A model generated the notes under the pieces. That model worked only from the letters and a program-made list of their open reading frames with translations. It was not told the origin of the DNA and did not search any database. Below are positions 27,646-36,077 of a stretch of 64,000 bases of DNA, in pieces. The translations under genes were made by a program, and so were the position numbers. Every line of letters begins with the position of its first letter. The first letter of the stretch is position 1. The DNA is taken from positions 1-64,000 of the forward strand of contig NZ_FXYA01000153.1 in NCBI RefSeq assembly GCF_900184965.1. Direction: 5' to 3'. The stretch is from Akkermansia muciniphila (GTDB lineage: Bacteria > Verrucomicrobiota > Verrucomicrobiia > Verrucomicrobiales > Akkermansiaceae).

Positions 27646-29415
27646 ATGGCCGCGAATATTCTGCTGAGAATGCTGTTGTGCTGCGTCCTGTTACTGGTAT
27701 CTGGTGTTTCCCGGGCCCGGGATGCCGCCGCCGTGGAGAGTTTGCTGAGAGCGGATTATTCTTCAGTCATCATTGACGGCGTACGGAATCAACTCCGGAA
27801 ACAGCTTGATTCCGGTACTCTTTCACCGGAAAAAATCCGGCGGATAGTACATCATCCGGAATTGGAGCAACTGTGCCATATCGGACAATTTTTCCGTTAT
27901 GCCAGCCAGGAAAAGACGTTTCCAACAAGAGAGCTCCGGGACCGGACGTTTACCAGGTGGCTTGTCTCCCATCCGGAAGTTTTCCGGAAACTGGCCCATG
28001 CTGGGTATGCTCAGCAGAACAGTCTGGCTATTCTTTACCGTCTGTGGAATAGCGCAGACAGGGATTTGTGCGGAGTTGACCTTAACATCGCCCTGGGGGC
28101 CTGTCTCATCGCCGATGTTTTCACGGCAGAGGAATGTATAGCCAGGTATGGATTTTACCATGATTCCCATCATCATGGCAGGTGTTATCCGCAGGCCGAC
28201 AGCCTTGAACCGTGGGAGTGGGCCGTAGTTCTGAGAGGAAAAGAGAGTCTGGAAGATCTGGCATGGGCCCAGCAATTTATTGAAGGGAAAAATATCAAAC
28301 CCGAGCAGGCAGGGGGTAAATTTACCGGATTTATTCCCTACCGTAAAAAGAATCACAGAGGAATCAGCGTCCATGCCGGGGCCGCGTTTTACGATAACAA
28401 GCCCATCACTCTTCAGCTTTATACGGAATATGGAGGCGTGTGCGGAGCCGTTTCCAAGGGGGCCGCGGGTTTTTTAAGAGCCAAAGGCGTCCCAGCGTAC
28501 CCCATCGGGCAGCCGGAGCATTGCGCTTTTATTTGGAAGCACCCCAAAGGGCAATGGCTGATCGGCAACAACATTGGAGGATGGAACTGGGCCAATGGTG
28601 GAAATAAACTGCCGTGGAAAGGCCCCGTGCAGATTATCTCCGCCCTCTGCGCTTTCTGGCAGGGCCCCCAGGCCCGTGAATCTTCCTTGATGTACGATTT
28701 ATCTTTTTATTCCCGGAATCCGCAGCATGTGGAACTGCTGCTTCAGGAGGCGTGCCGGGCCAATCCTTACAATTATCCGGCCTGGGCGCGTTATTTGGGC
28801 ATCAAGGCGGGAGGTGCGGGCGATAAGAAGAAGCTGGAGTACCTCATTCAGTTCAGCAAGGCGATGCCCCGTGAACATAACCTGATTGATTACGTGGCGG
28901 GTCATGTTTTGAAGATTAACCCTGAAAAGGTGAATCCCTATGAATTATACGCCTGCGGGGTCAGCCCGGACAGTACGCCCGAAGCAGAGGAACTTTTCAT
29001 CCGGCAATTTTGGAAAAAGCTGATTGCCGACTGCCCTGAGGTTAAACTCCATGCTATTTACAAGGAAAGGACTACTGGTAATTTCTTAAATTTGTGGCTG
29101 GAGAAATCAAAAAATATCAAATGGAATTCCAAAATGAAGAGCAAAACCAGCAAAGCTTTTCAACAGGCGTTGCTGGCTTTGACCGGCAAGGAAAAAACTT
29201 TCATTAAAATGATGAAAAGCTACCGCCGGTTTCTCATCATGTGGAATGATGAGAAATATATGATGCAGGCACATGAATTTGTGCAGGACCATTTAAAAGG
29301 CATTACCAGCGACCAGGTGAAAAAGGAGATGGCCGGCATGGGTAGAAAAATGGGTATCCTTTTAAAGAATGATAAAATATTGAACATGTATGGTCAAAAC
29401 CGGGAATCCGAATAG
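27646..29415 (+). CDS. Exported protein with transglutaminase-like Cys-His-Asn motif, cassette gene 3
   Basis: The 589-residue protein starts MAANILLRM five bases after the previous stop, with GGAAGGAGG before it. It has a signal peptide (to about residue 25) and an N-terminal helical region. At residues 262-310 there is a transglutaminase/papain-like pattern: EYGGVCGAVSKGAAGFLRAKG (Cys 266), then GQPEHCAFIW (His 292), then IGNNIGGWN (Asn 308 region). The C-terminal 270 residues are Lys-rich, and the last 330 bases are AT-rich. By fold it might be a thiol protease or amidase, but no substrate is known. It closes the cassette. Confidence 0.65.
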   Translation: MAANILLRMLLCCVLLLVSGVSRARDAAAVESLLRADYSSVIIDGVRNQLRKQLDSGTLSPEKIRRIVHHPELEQLCHIGQFFRYASQEKTFPTRELRDRTFTRWLVSHPEVFRKLAHAGYAQQNSLAILYRLWNSADRDLCGVDLNIALGACLIADVFTAEECIARYGFYHDSHHHGRCYPQADSLEPWEWAVVLRGKESLEDLAWAQQFIEGKNIKPEQAGGKFTGFIPYRKKNHRGISVHAGAAFYDNKPITLQLYTEYGGVCGAVSKGAAGFLRAKGVPAYPIGQPEHCAFIWKHPKGQWLIGNNIGGWNWANGGNKLPWKGPVQIISALCAFWQGPQARESSLMYDLSFYSRNPQHVELLLQEACRANPYNYPAWARYLGIKAGGAGDKKKLEYLIQFSKAMPREHNLIDYVAGHVLKINPEKVNPYELYACGVSPDSTPEAEELFIRQFWKKLIADCPEVKLHAIYKERTTGNFLNLWLEKSKNIKWNSKMKSKTSKAFQQALLALTGKEKTFIKMMKSYRRFLIMWNDEKYMMQAHEFVQDHLKGITSDQVKKEMAGMGRKMGILLKNDKILNMYGQNRESE

Positions 29416-29440
29416 GAATTGACCATTGTTCAAATGGGCG

Positions 29441-31933
29441 TTATCTGGGCCGGAGCGTGCCTTCCGTGGTGCCGAGCTGTTCCGCGACATCCAGTTCCCG
29501 GATGAGCCGGGCCGCCGTGCAGGAGCCGTCCAGCAATTCCCGGTAGCGGGACACCAGAAGGCGTATTTTTTCCGGGGGATCATCCAGCAGTTCCAGACGG
29601 AAGCGGGAAAGACCCAGACGGCGGAAGCCCCGGAGGAAGCCAGCTCCCGTCTGAGCGCGTCCGTTGAACAGCGTGTTCCGGCACCCGGCGTCCGCCAGCA
29701 GGGGATGAAGCTGGCCTACGCGGTCACGCAGCTGCACATGATGCCGTTCGCAGGGGCGTCCGCAATTCTTATAACTGGTGCCGTCCGACAGGAAGGTGCA
29801 GAACACGCAATGCTCCATGTGAAACATGGGCATATGCTGATGCAGCGTCAGTTCAAACCATTCCGGCGGCGCGCCGCGGAGCAGGTCCGCCACCTGTTTC
29901 GCGTTCAGGTCGTAAGAGAGGGTGAGATATTCCAGCCTCCCCCGTTCTTTCAGGATAGCCGCACTATACGGATTGGCGACATTCAGGGAAAAATCCCCAA
30001 TGCGGCGCAGGGGGGAATGGCGGAAGTATTGCGCCGCGCCCAGGTTGCGGATGAGGATGCCGTCCGGCTCCGCCCGTTCCATGAGCTTAAAGTAACCGGT
30101 TTCAGATGGCTTCTGGATGCGGGGCGTCGCCAGAAAGACGGGGATGCTGTCCGCGTGCTGCCGAACCGCTTTCACTCCCGCCGCATAGTCCCGGAGGTCT
30201 TCAAAGTCCAGATAAACGGCATCCGCCCCGGCATCCAGAACGGAAGGTATCTGTTCCGGTCTGCGGCACAGCACAGACAGGTGCGGCGGCGCGTCCGGAG
30301 CTGCCGCCCCCGCCGGAAGCGCGGCAGGGGTGAAAGCCGCGGAAAGACGGGAGGGAACGGGGGCTTCCCTCTCCTGCCGGACCGTTTGAATTTGTTCCAC
30401 GAGGGCGCGCCTTGCCTGGTTGAGGATGCTGAGCGGGAGCATCAACCCGTTCGGCAACCGGCATTCGCAGGAAGCCAGGCGGAACCCCGTTCCTCCCAGT
30501 CTGCCGAGCTGCTGTTTCAGCGCTTCAGGAGTCAGCGGGCGTTTTTCCGCCGTTTGCAGGGGCTGTGCGGACTGCACGGAACACCCGTATTCCGGGCAGG
30601 AAACCGTCAGAGGCTCCCCGGCGGATCCGGTGCATGTCAAATGGAGGGGTACGGAGGCTTCCGGCAGGTGTTCCCGCATTTTTTTCAACTCCGCGTTCAG
30701 GGCCGGATCATCCGTTTTCCAGAGCTTCTGCCCCGGCCTGACCCTGCTCCAGTCAATGCGGGATGCTTTTCCATGAAAGAAAAGGCGGTTTCTCTGCACT
30801 TTCCAGATACGACCGCCCTGTTCTTCATTGCGGTCTTCCCCTGCATCAATGACGAAGCCGTCACCGGGCGCGAGCGGAATGCCTCCTTCCGGTCTGATAT
30901 CCAGCCAGCCCTGACCGCTGTTCATGATGACGCCTGCGTAAGCGCCCCTCTTTTTACCGTAGCGGCCGTGGGTCAGACGCGGGTGGTCCGTTCCGTCCAG
31001 CCAGCCGGTGGAGAAGCCGCGTGAAAATACCATTTGCAGTGCGTAGCGGTCGCGTACGGTTACCATTTCATCCACAGGTATTCCAGCGCAGGCGGCGTCC
31101 AGTGCTTTTCTATAGGCCGCCGTCACCGCCGCAACGTATTCCGGGCTTTTCAGGCGACCCTCTATTTTATAGCTTTTTACGCCCATGCGGACCAGGTCCG
31201 GGATGCGGTCAATGGCGCACAGGTCCTGGGGACTGAGCAGGTAGCGCCGTTCTCCCAGAGGAACGGCTTTGCCGTCTACAACCAGGGAATAGGGCAGGCG
31301 GCAGGCCTGCGCGCATTCCCCCCTGTTGGCGCTGCGCTGGCCCAGGCTTTCCGATGTAAGGCACTGGCCGGAGTAGGCCACGCAGAGCGCCCCGTGAACA
31401 AATACTTCCAGGGGTATGTCCGTATGCCGTATGCATTGCCCGATTTCCTTCAGGCTCAGTTCCCGGGCCAGGACGGCCTGCTTCAGGTCCAGGAATCCGG
31501 AGGCGAATTCCAGCCCGTCCGGAGAGGAAAGCGTCATCTGGGTGGAGGCGTGCAGTTCCAGCTTCATGTCGGGAACCTGCCTTCCCCATTCCGTCAGGCA
31601 GCGGGCAAGTCCAATGTCCTGCACGATGACCCCGTCCGCGCCGGCGGCATTCAGGTGGCCCAGGTAGGAGAGGGCGTCCGCCAGCTCGGAGGTGAAAATG
31701 AGCGTATTCATGGTCACGTACCCCCTCACGCCGTGCGCGTGAAGGAAACGCATCAGCTCCGGAAGGGAATCCAGCGTGAAGTTGTTTGCGCGCAGACGGG
31801 CGTTGAAACGGTCCAGCCCGAAATAAATGGCGTCTGCGCCATTGGCTACGGCGGCGCGTGCGCAGTCCATGTCCCCGGCGGGGGCAAGCAGTTCGGGACG
31901 CAGGTCTCCGGGCCGGAGGGCGGAAAGGGTCAT
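29441..31933 (-). CDS. U32 peptidase-family protein, tandem form (RlhA/YdcP-like)
   Basis: The protein has 830 residues. The N-terminal module starts LRPELLAPAGDMDCARAAVANGADAIYFGL and carries the U32 signature EVFVHGALCVAYSGQC, followed by RGECAQAC. These four Cys are thought to hold an Fe-S cluster. A second half resembles another TIM-barrel U32 module (VLDAGADAVYLDFEDL) with its own Cys set, HCVFC and NCGRPC. Relatives include RlhA, which modifies 23S rRNA, and proteins called collagenase-like proteases; the label protease is doubtful. The start MTLSALRPGDL lies 41 bases after folC, suggesting an operon. The 125 open codons upstream overlap folC and were rejected. Confidence 0.85.
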   Translation of the reverse strand: MTLSALRPGDLRPELLAPAGDMDCARAAVANGADAIYFGLDRFNARLRANNFTLDSLPELMRFLHAHGVRGYVTMNTLIFTSELADALSYLGHLNAAGADGVIVQDIGLARCLTEWGRQVPDMKLELHASTQMTLSSPDGLEFASGFLDLKQAVLARELSLKEIGQCIRHTDIPLEVFVHGALCVAYSGQCLTSESLGQRSANRGECAQACRLPYSLVVDGKAVPLGERRYLLSPQDLCAIDRIPDLVRMGVKSYKIEGRLKSPEYVAAVTAAYRKALDAACAGIPVDEMVTVRDRYALQMVFSRGFSTGWLDGTDHPRLTHGRYGKKRGAYAGVIMNSGQGWLDIRPEGGIPLAPGDGFVIDAGEDRNEEQGGRIWKVQRNRLFFHGKASRIDWSRVRPGQKLWKTDDPALNAELKKMREHLPEASVPLHLTCTGSAGEPLTVSCPEYGCSVQSAQPLQTAEKRPLTPEALKQQLGRLGGTGFRLASCECRLPNGLMLPLSILNQARRALVEQIQTVRQEREAPVPSRLSAAFTPAALPAGAAAPDAPPHLSVLCRRPEQIPSVLDAGADAVYLDFEDLRDYAAGVKAVRQHADSIPVFLATPRIQKPSETGYFKLMERAEPDGILIRNLGAAQYFRHSPLRRIGDFSLNVANPYSAAILKERGRLEYLTLSYDLNAKQVADLLRGAPPEWFELTLHQHMPMFHMEHCVFCTFLSDGTSYKNCGRPCERHHVQLRDRVGQLHPLLADAGCRNTLFNGRAQTGAGFLRGFRRLGLSRFRLELLDDPPEKIRLLVSRYRELLDGSCTAARLIRELDVAEQLGTTEGTLRPR

Positions 31934-31974
31934 GTCGTCGGAAGTCACGGGGAAAGGCAAAGAGGATGTAGGGG

Positions 31975-33189
31975 TTATTGGGCGGTGCTGCGTTTTTCCG
32001 CATGGCGGAGCAATGCTTTCAAATCTCCCAGAAGGAACAGGGAACCTGCCGCCAGAGCGGGGAACGGGGAAGCCAGCGCCGCCTGCAGCCCGTCCGGAAG
32101 CGTGGAATGAATGAAAACGGGGCCGGTTTCCTGCCCGGCCAGCAGGGCAGCCATTTCTTCCGCCGGCATGATGCGGGGGGAAGTGCAGGGAACCAGGTGC
32201 CATTCTCCGGCAATTTCCCGCAAAACCGGAATCATTTCCCGGATATGCTTGTCTGCGGATGCGGCAAAAACCAGCGCCGCCTTCCGTCCCGGGAATTCCT
32301 CTTTCCACGTGGCCGCGAGCACGCGCGCCGCATGTTCGTTATGAGCGCCGTCCAGTACCAGAGGGGGCGTCTCAAGGCGTTCGAACCGTCCGGGCCACTG
32401 TACCTTGGCCAGGGCAGCGGCGGCTGCGGCAGGGGAGGGAAGGGCATGGAGTTGCCTCATGGTTTCCAGCGCCAGGGCTGCGTTTTCCTGCTGATGGGCT
32501 CCGGGCAGGGCTGGGCGGGGCGTGTTCCGGTCCGCCCGGGCAATCGTGAGGGAAGAACGGCGGTTCCGCGCCGTCCGTTCAATGACGGCCATGACGTCCG
32601 GGTGCTGCACGGCGGTTACGGACGGTTTGCCGGGGGCGATGATGGCCGCTTTTTCCGCGGCGATCTCTTCCAGGGTGTCTCCCAGATACTGCTGGTGGTC
32701 CAGACCGATGGGGGTCAGTACGGCAATGTCCTTGGGCACGGCGTTAGTAGCGTCCAGTCTTCCGCCCAGCCCTGTTTCCAGAATGATGAAGTTCACGTTG
32801 TTTTTACGGAAGTGGCGCAGGGCGACGGCCAGAGCCAGCTCAAAAAAGGTGGGCGGCTGTTCCCAGCCTTCCGCCAGTTGTTTCAGGAAGGAAATTTCCT
32901 CCGCCAGGGCATCCGGAGCAATCATGTTCCCATTGACGCGGATGCGTTCAGAAAAATCTACCAGATGAGGGGATGTGAACAGGCCCGTTACATAACCCTG
33001 CGCCCTGGCCAGGGCCTCAATCATGGCGCAGGTGGAGCCTTTGCCATTGGTGCCGACCACATGAACCACGGTGGCGTTGATACGGTCCGCCCCGGCTGCC
33101 GCCAACAGTTTTTCTGTGTTGTCAAGCCCCAGCTTGATCCCGAAAAATTGGGTGGAAAAGAGCCAGTCAAGGGCGGCGGATACGTTCAT
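31975..33189 (-). CDS. folC: Bifunctional folylpolyglutamate synthase / dihydrofolate synthase
   Basis: The 404-residue Mur-ligase-fold enzyme adds glutamate to dihydropteroate and to reduced folates, using ATP. The P-loop VVGTNGKGSTCAMIEAL is near residue 45. The FolC segments FTSPHLVDFSERIRVNG and ILETGLGGRLDATNAV follow, and LVLDGAHNEHA begins the C-terminal domain. The start is at MNVSAALDWLFST; the open frame upstream runs into ffs and is not coding. It precedes the U32 gene and follows the SRP RNA on the same strand. Confidence 0.94.
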   Translation of the reverse strand: MNVSAALDWLFSTQFFGIKLGLDNTEKLLAAAGADRINATVVHVVGTNGKGSTCAMIEALARAQGYVTGLFTSPHLVDFSERIRVNGNMIAPDALAEEISFLKQLAEGWEQPPTFFELALAVALRHFRKNNVNFIILETGLGGRLDATNAVPKDIAVLTPIGLDHQQYLGDTLEEIAAEKAAIIAPGKPSVTAVQHPDVMAVIERTARNRRSSLTIARADRNTPRPALPGAHQQENAALALETMRQLHALPSPAAAAAALAKVQWPGRFERLETPPLVLDGAHNEHAARVLAATWKEEFPGRKAALVFAASADKHIREMIPVLREIAGEWHLVPCTSPRIMPAEEMAALLAGQETGPVFIHSTLPDGLQAALASPFPALAAGSLFLLGDLKALLRHAEKRSTAQ

Positions 33190-33253
33190 GGGCGGTATTT
33201 TACCACGGGAAAACTCCCGTTCAACTCCGGTATGGCGGGGAGAGCCATAAAAT

Positions 33254-33353
33254 ACCGCCGGGAACAGACGCGGCAAACACGAACAAGCTACCGTTGCTAC
33301 CTCTCGGTCCTGGCGGGGTTTGCCAGTCGTGCCTCCACGGGGTTCCCGGTGGC
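33254..33353 (-). ncRNA. ffs: Signal recognition particle RNA, small bacterial type
   Basis: Read on the minus strand, the core is AACCCCGCCAGGACCGAGAG followed by GTAGCAACGGTA. This has the SRP domain IV elements in order: CAGG, a 3-bp stem ACC/GGT closed by a GAGA (GNRA) tetraloop, and AGCA in the symmetric loop opposite CAGG. The ends pair over 12 positions (GCCACCGGGAAC with GTTCCCGGCGGT, one mismatch), and GGCAAAC/GTTTGCC forms a middle stem. Length of about 100 bases fits the small type without an Alu domain. It binds Ffh for co-translational targeting. folC begins 65 bases downstream. Confidence 0.88.
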
Positions 33354-33400
33354 CCACCCAGTAAACTAGGTTTGCAGTGCAGTGTCAACCTTCAAAGACA

Positions 33401-34417
33401 TCATCTCCTTCTGGCGAAAGAGAGCAGAATGGAGATCAGCAACATTACGCCGATGACGGCCGCCGCCGTGAAAAAAATCTCTTCTTCCTGTCTGAGCCGG
33501 CTGCGCTCTTCTTCGATTTTCGCGTCTCTGACGCGTTGCAGCCCGTGCAGGGCTTTGGCCTGTTCCTCTACATCCGCCTCCGTTCGCATGACAATCGTTT
33601 CCTCATGGTTGACGGCCTGGTCGTAAGGAGCGATCATTGCGCGGAATTCGGGGTCTTCCGAAAGTATTTCCGTTTCATCATAATCTTCCGCCAGGGGGGA
33701 ATTTATGGAGTCCCGAAGGCTGGCGATTTGTCTGTCCACGTTGTTTTGGAACAGACCCAGCTCCCTTTTGGCCTTTTCGTAGGCTTCCGTCTGGTCTCGC
33801 AGAGCGGCTTCCCCCTGGTTGGTAATGCGCTCCAGTTCCTGCGGAAGGCTGGCCTGAAGTTGGAGCAGATCCGCCCGGTTCTCCGTCACTTTAAAATCTC
33901 CGCTTTTCTTGTTGGATGCCTCCGCGCGCTGGATGCGGTTGATGTCCAGACGGGTTTCCACCTGGCGTATTTGTTCCTGAATCCGGTTTCGGGCGCTGTC
34001 CAATTGTTGTCTGGTGGCGTTCCGCCTGCTTTTGAGTTCTTCCACTTCCGCAACGCGGCGGTCATATTGTTCCAGCAGATAGGCTATTCGGGCTTCCGCG
34101 CTTCGGGCATTGGGCCTCCCGTTCACGGGGGAGGGCGCCTTTTTCCCGTCTTTTCCCTGGTCGGTCTGCTTAATTCGGGAATCCCAGTACTTGCGTACGG
34201 CTTCTTCCTTCCGTTGAATGGCGTTTTGGAGGCGCGCCGCCTGCTGTTCCTGAAGTTTCGCGGCTTCATCAAAACGGGCTTGGGCCGCATCCAGCTCCGG
34301 GCACGGTTCCTGCTCCATGGCTTTGAGAGCTTCATGCCTGGGTGCGAGGCCGTTTTGATAATAATTCCAGCCGTAGTATCCCCCGGCGAGCAACAGGATG
34401 AGAAGGAGGTAACGCAT
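33401..34417 (-). CDS. Coiled-coil protein with N- and C-terminal membrane segments
   Basis: The protein has 338 residues from MRYLLLILLLAGGYYGWNYY. A hydrophobic N-terminal segment (2-20) and a C-terminal one (EIFFTAAAVIGVMLLISILLSFARRR) flank about 290 residues of charged heptad-like sequence. That part is rich in Glu, Gln, Arg and Ala, as in a long coiled coil. The size and plan suggest an envelope-spanning spacer or a scaffold, but there is no recognised family. An ATG 12 codons upstream (MRFASDS) is possible, and no Shine-Dalgarno sequence decides. It is divergent from GH109 and shares a 165-base spacer with it. Confidence 0.65.
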   Translation of the reverse strand: MRYLLLILLLAGGYYGWNYYQNGLAPRHEALKAMEQEPCPELDAAQARFDEAAKLQEQQAARLQNAIQRKEEAVRKYWDSRIKQTDQGKDGKKAPSPVNGRPNARSAEARIAYLLEQYDRRVAEVEELKSRRNATRQQLDSARNRIQEQIRQVETRLDINRIQRAEASNKKSGDFKVTENRADLLQLQASLPQELERITNQGEAALRDQTEAYEKAKRELGLFQNNVDRQIASLRDSINSPLAEDYDETEILSEDPEFRAMIAPYDQAVNHEETIVMRTEADVEEQAKALHGLQRVRDAKIEEERSRLRQEEEIFFTAAAVIGVMLLISILLSFARRR

Positions 34418-34582
34418 AAATGAAAGGAGGGTAGAGTCAGAAGCAAATCTCATAGTGGGAGTTCCGCCGGATTTTGCAAATCCTAAAATCAGCCATCCGG
34501 AGCTTTTTCCCTCAATAGGGAGAATGATGATAAATCCACTCCGGAGGGGGCGTAGTTTTCCTTGAAGCCATACTTTCAAGCC

Positions 34583-36004
34583 ATGTCTATTTTCCCATCG
34601 CGCAGACAGTTTCTCAAATCCCTGGGGCTTGCGGCCGGAGCGGCTGCCGCCGGAAATGCCCTCCCCGGGCAGGCTGTGGAAATCCCTGCCGGAGACCATC
34701 TCTGGAAATCGGCTTTTCCGGCGGTTCCTAGGCCTTCCGGTTCCACATATATGGGTGGGTTCAAGGCTCCCCGGCTGGATCGCATCAGGCTGGCTTTCAT
34801 CGGCGTGGGCGGGCGCGGGTTCTCCCATCTGACGCAAATGTGCGTGATGGATGGAGTGGAAATCGTGGGCATATGCGATTTGAAGGAAGAGTTGACGAGA
34901 CGCGGCGTGGACCGCGTGCTTTCCAGAATGGGGAAAAGCCCTCTGGGTTATTCCGGCGGCGACACGGAATACCTGACCATGCTGAAGGAGCTGCAACCGG
35001 ATGCCGTCATTATCAGTACGGATTGGAGTTCGCATGCCAGAATCGCCTGCGACAGCATGAAGCACGGCGCTCACGCCTTTGTGGAAGTTCCGCTGGCCGT
35101 CTCTCTGGAGGAGCTCTGGAGCCTGGTGGATACCAGCGAGGCCACCAGGAAGCATTGCATGATGATGGAAAACGTCAACTATGGGCGGGATGAACTCATG
35201 TTCCTGAACATGGTTCGGCAGGGCGTCATCGGCGACTTGCTTCACGGGGAGGCCGCGTATATCCATTGCCTGGTGACGCAGCTGGGGGATACGCGCGGGG
35301 AAGGGGCCTGGCGGCCGGAATATCATACCAGAATCAATGGCAACCTGTACCCCACCCATGGGCTGGGACCGGTGGCGCAGTACATGAGTTTGGAGCGCGG
35401 GGAGGACCGTTTCAGCCGTGTTGCGGCATTTGCCTCCCCGGCTCTCGGGCGCAATGCCTACGCTAAAAAACATCTTCCCGCCGACCACCGCTGGAACAAT
35501 ACCCCATTCATCTGCGGCGACATGAATACGGCCGTCGTCAAGACGCAGCTGGGGCGGACCATTCTTGTCCAGCTGGATGAGACGTCTCCCCGGCCTTACT
35601 CCCGCGCCAACCTGATTCAGGGAACGGAGGGCACGCTGGCCGGCTTCCCAACCCGCGTAGCGGGCGAAAAGCTGGGCAACGGCAATTATCATGAATGGAT
35701 TGAAGGCAGGGAAAAACTGGCCGCTATTTACGAAAAATACGACCATCCCCTTTGGAAACGCATCGGGGAGCTGGCCACGAAAATGGGCGGCCACGGAGGC
35801 ATGGACTTCGTGATGCTTTTCCGCATCGTGGAATGCCTCCGGAATGGAAAGCCGATGGATCAGAACGTTTACGAAGGAGCCGCCTGGTCTTCCCTGCTGC
35901 CGTTGACAGCCCGTTCTATCGCCCAGGGCGGCCTCCCCGTGGAATTTCCGGATTTCACCCGCGGAGACTGGAAAACCACTGCGCCTCTGTCCGTGGTTTC
36001 ATGA
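34583..36004 (+). CDS. Glycoside hydrolase family 109 (Gfo/Idh/MocA fold, alpha-N-acetylgalactosaminidase type), Tat-exported
   Basis: The 473-residue protein starts with a twin-arginine signal, FPSRRQFLKSLGLAAGAAAAG. A Rossmann domain follows, with IRLAFIGVGGRGFSHL (NAD site) and VEIVGICDLKEEL. NLYPTHGLGPVAQYMSLERGEDRF is typical of GH109 and supplies the catalytic His-Gly region. GH109 enzymes use bound NAD+ in an oxidation-elimination mechanism; characterised members remove terminal alpha-GalNAc (blood-group A and mucin). Tat export fits cofactor loading in the cytoplasm. It supports a mucin-using lifestyle. ATG at 34562 is an alternative start, but the Tat signal then begins late. The substrate of this copy is inferred. 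Confidence 0.88.
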   Translation: MSIFPSRRQFLKSLGLAAGAAAAGNALPGQAVEIPAGDHLWKSAFPAVPRPSGSTYMGGFKAPRLDRIRLAFIGVGGRGFSHLTQMCVMDGVEIVGICDLKEELTRRGVDRVLSRMGKSPLGYSGGDTEYLTMLKELQPDAVIISTDWSSHARIACDSMKHGAHAFVEVPLAVSLEELWSLVDTSEATRKHCMMMENVNYGRDELMFLNMVRQGVIGDLLHGEAAYIHCLVTQLGDTRGEGAWRPEYHTRINGNLYPTHGLGPVAQYMSLERGEDRFSRVAAFASPALGRNAYAKKHLPADHRWNNTPFICGDMNTAVVKTQLGRTILVQLDETSPRPYSRANLIQGTEGTLAGFPTRVAGEKLGNGNYHEWIEGREKLAAIYEKYDHPLWKRIGELATKMGGHGGMDFVMLFRIVECLRNGKPMDQNVYEGAAWSSLLPLTARSIAQGGLPVEFPDFTRGDWKTTAPLSVVS

Positions 36005-36077
36005 ATGGCGCCGGGGATGAAGGGGCATTGTCCTCTTCCGGGAAGTTCGGGAAGGAATCCGTTCTTCCGCAGAGAGT

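Noticed and set aside
33358-35794. Upstream extension of the coiled-coil gene (797 codons)
   Set aside because: The extra 459 codons are antisense to GH109; the real start is near the membrane segment at 34417.
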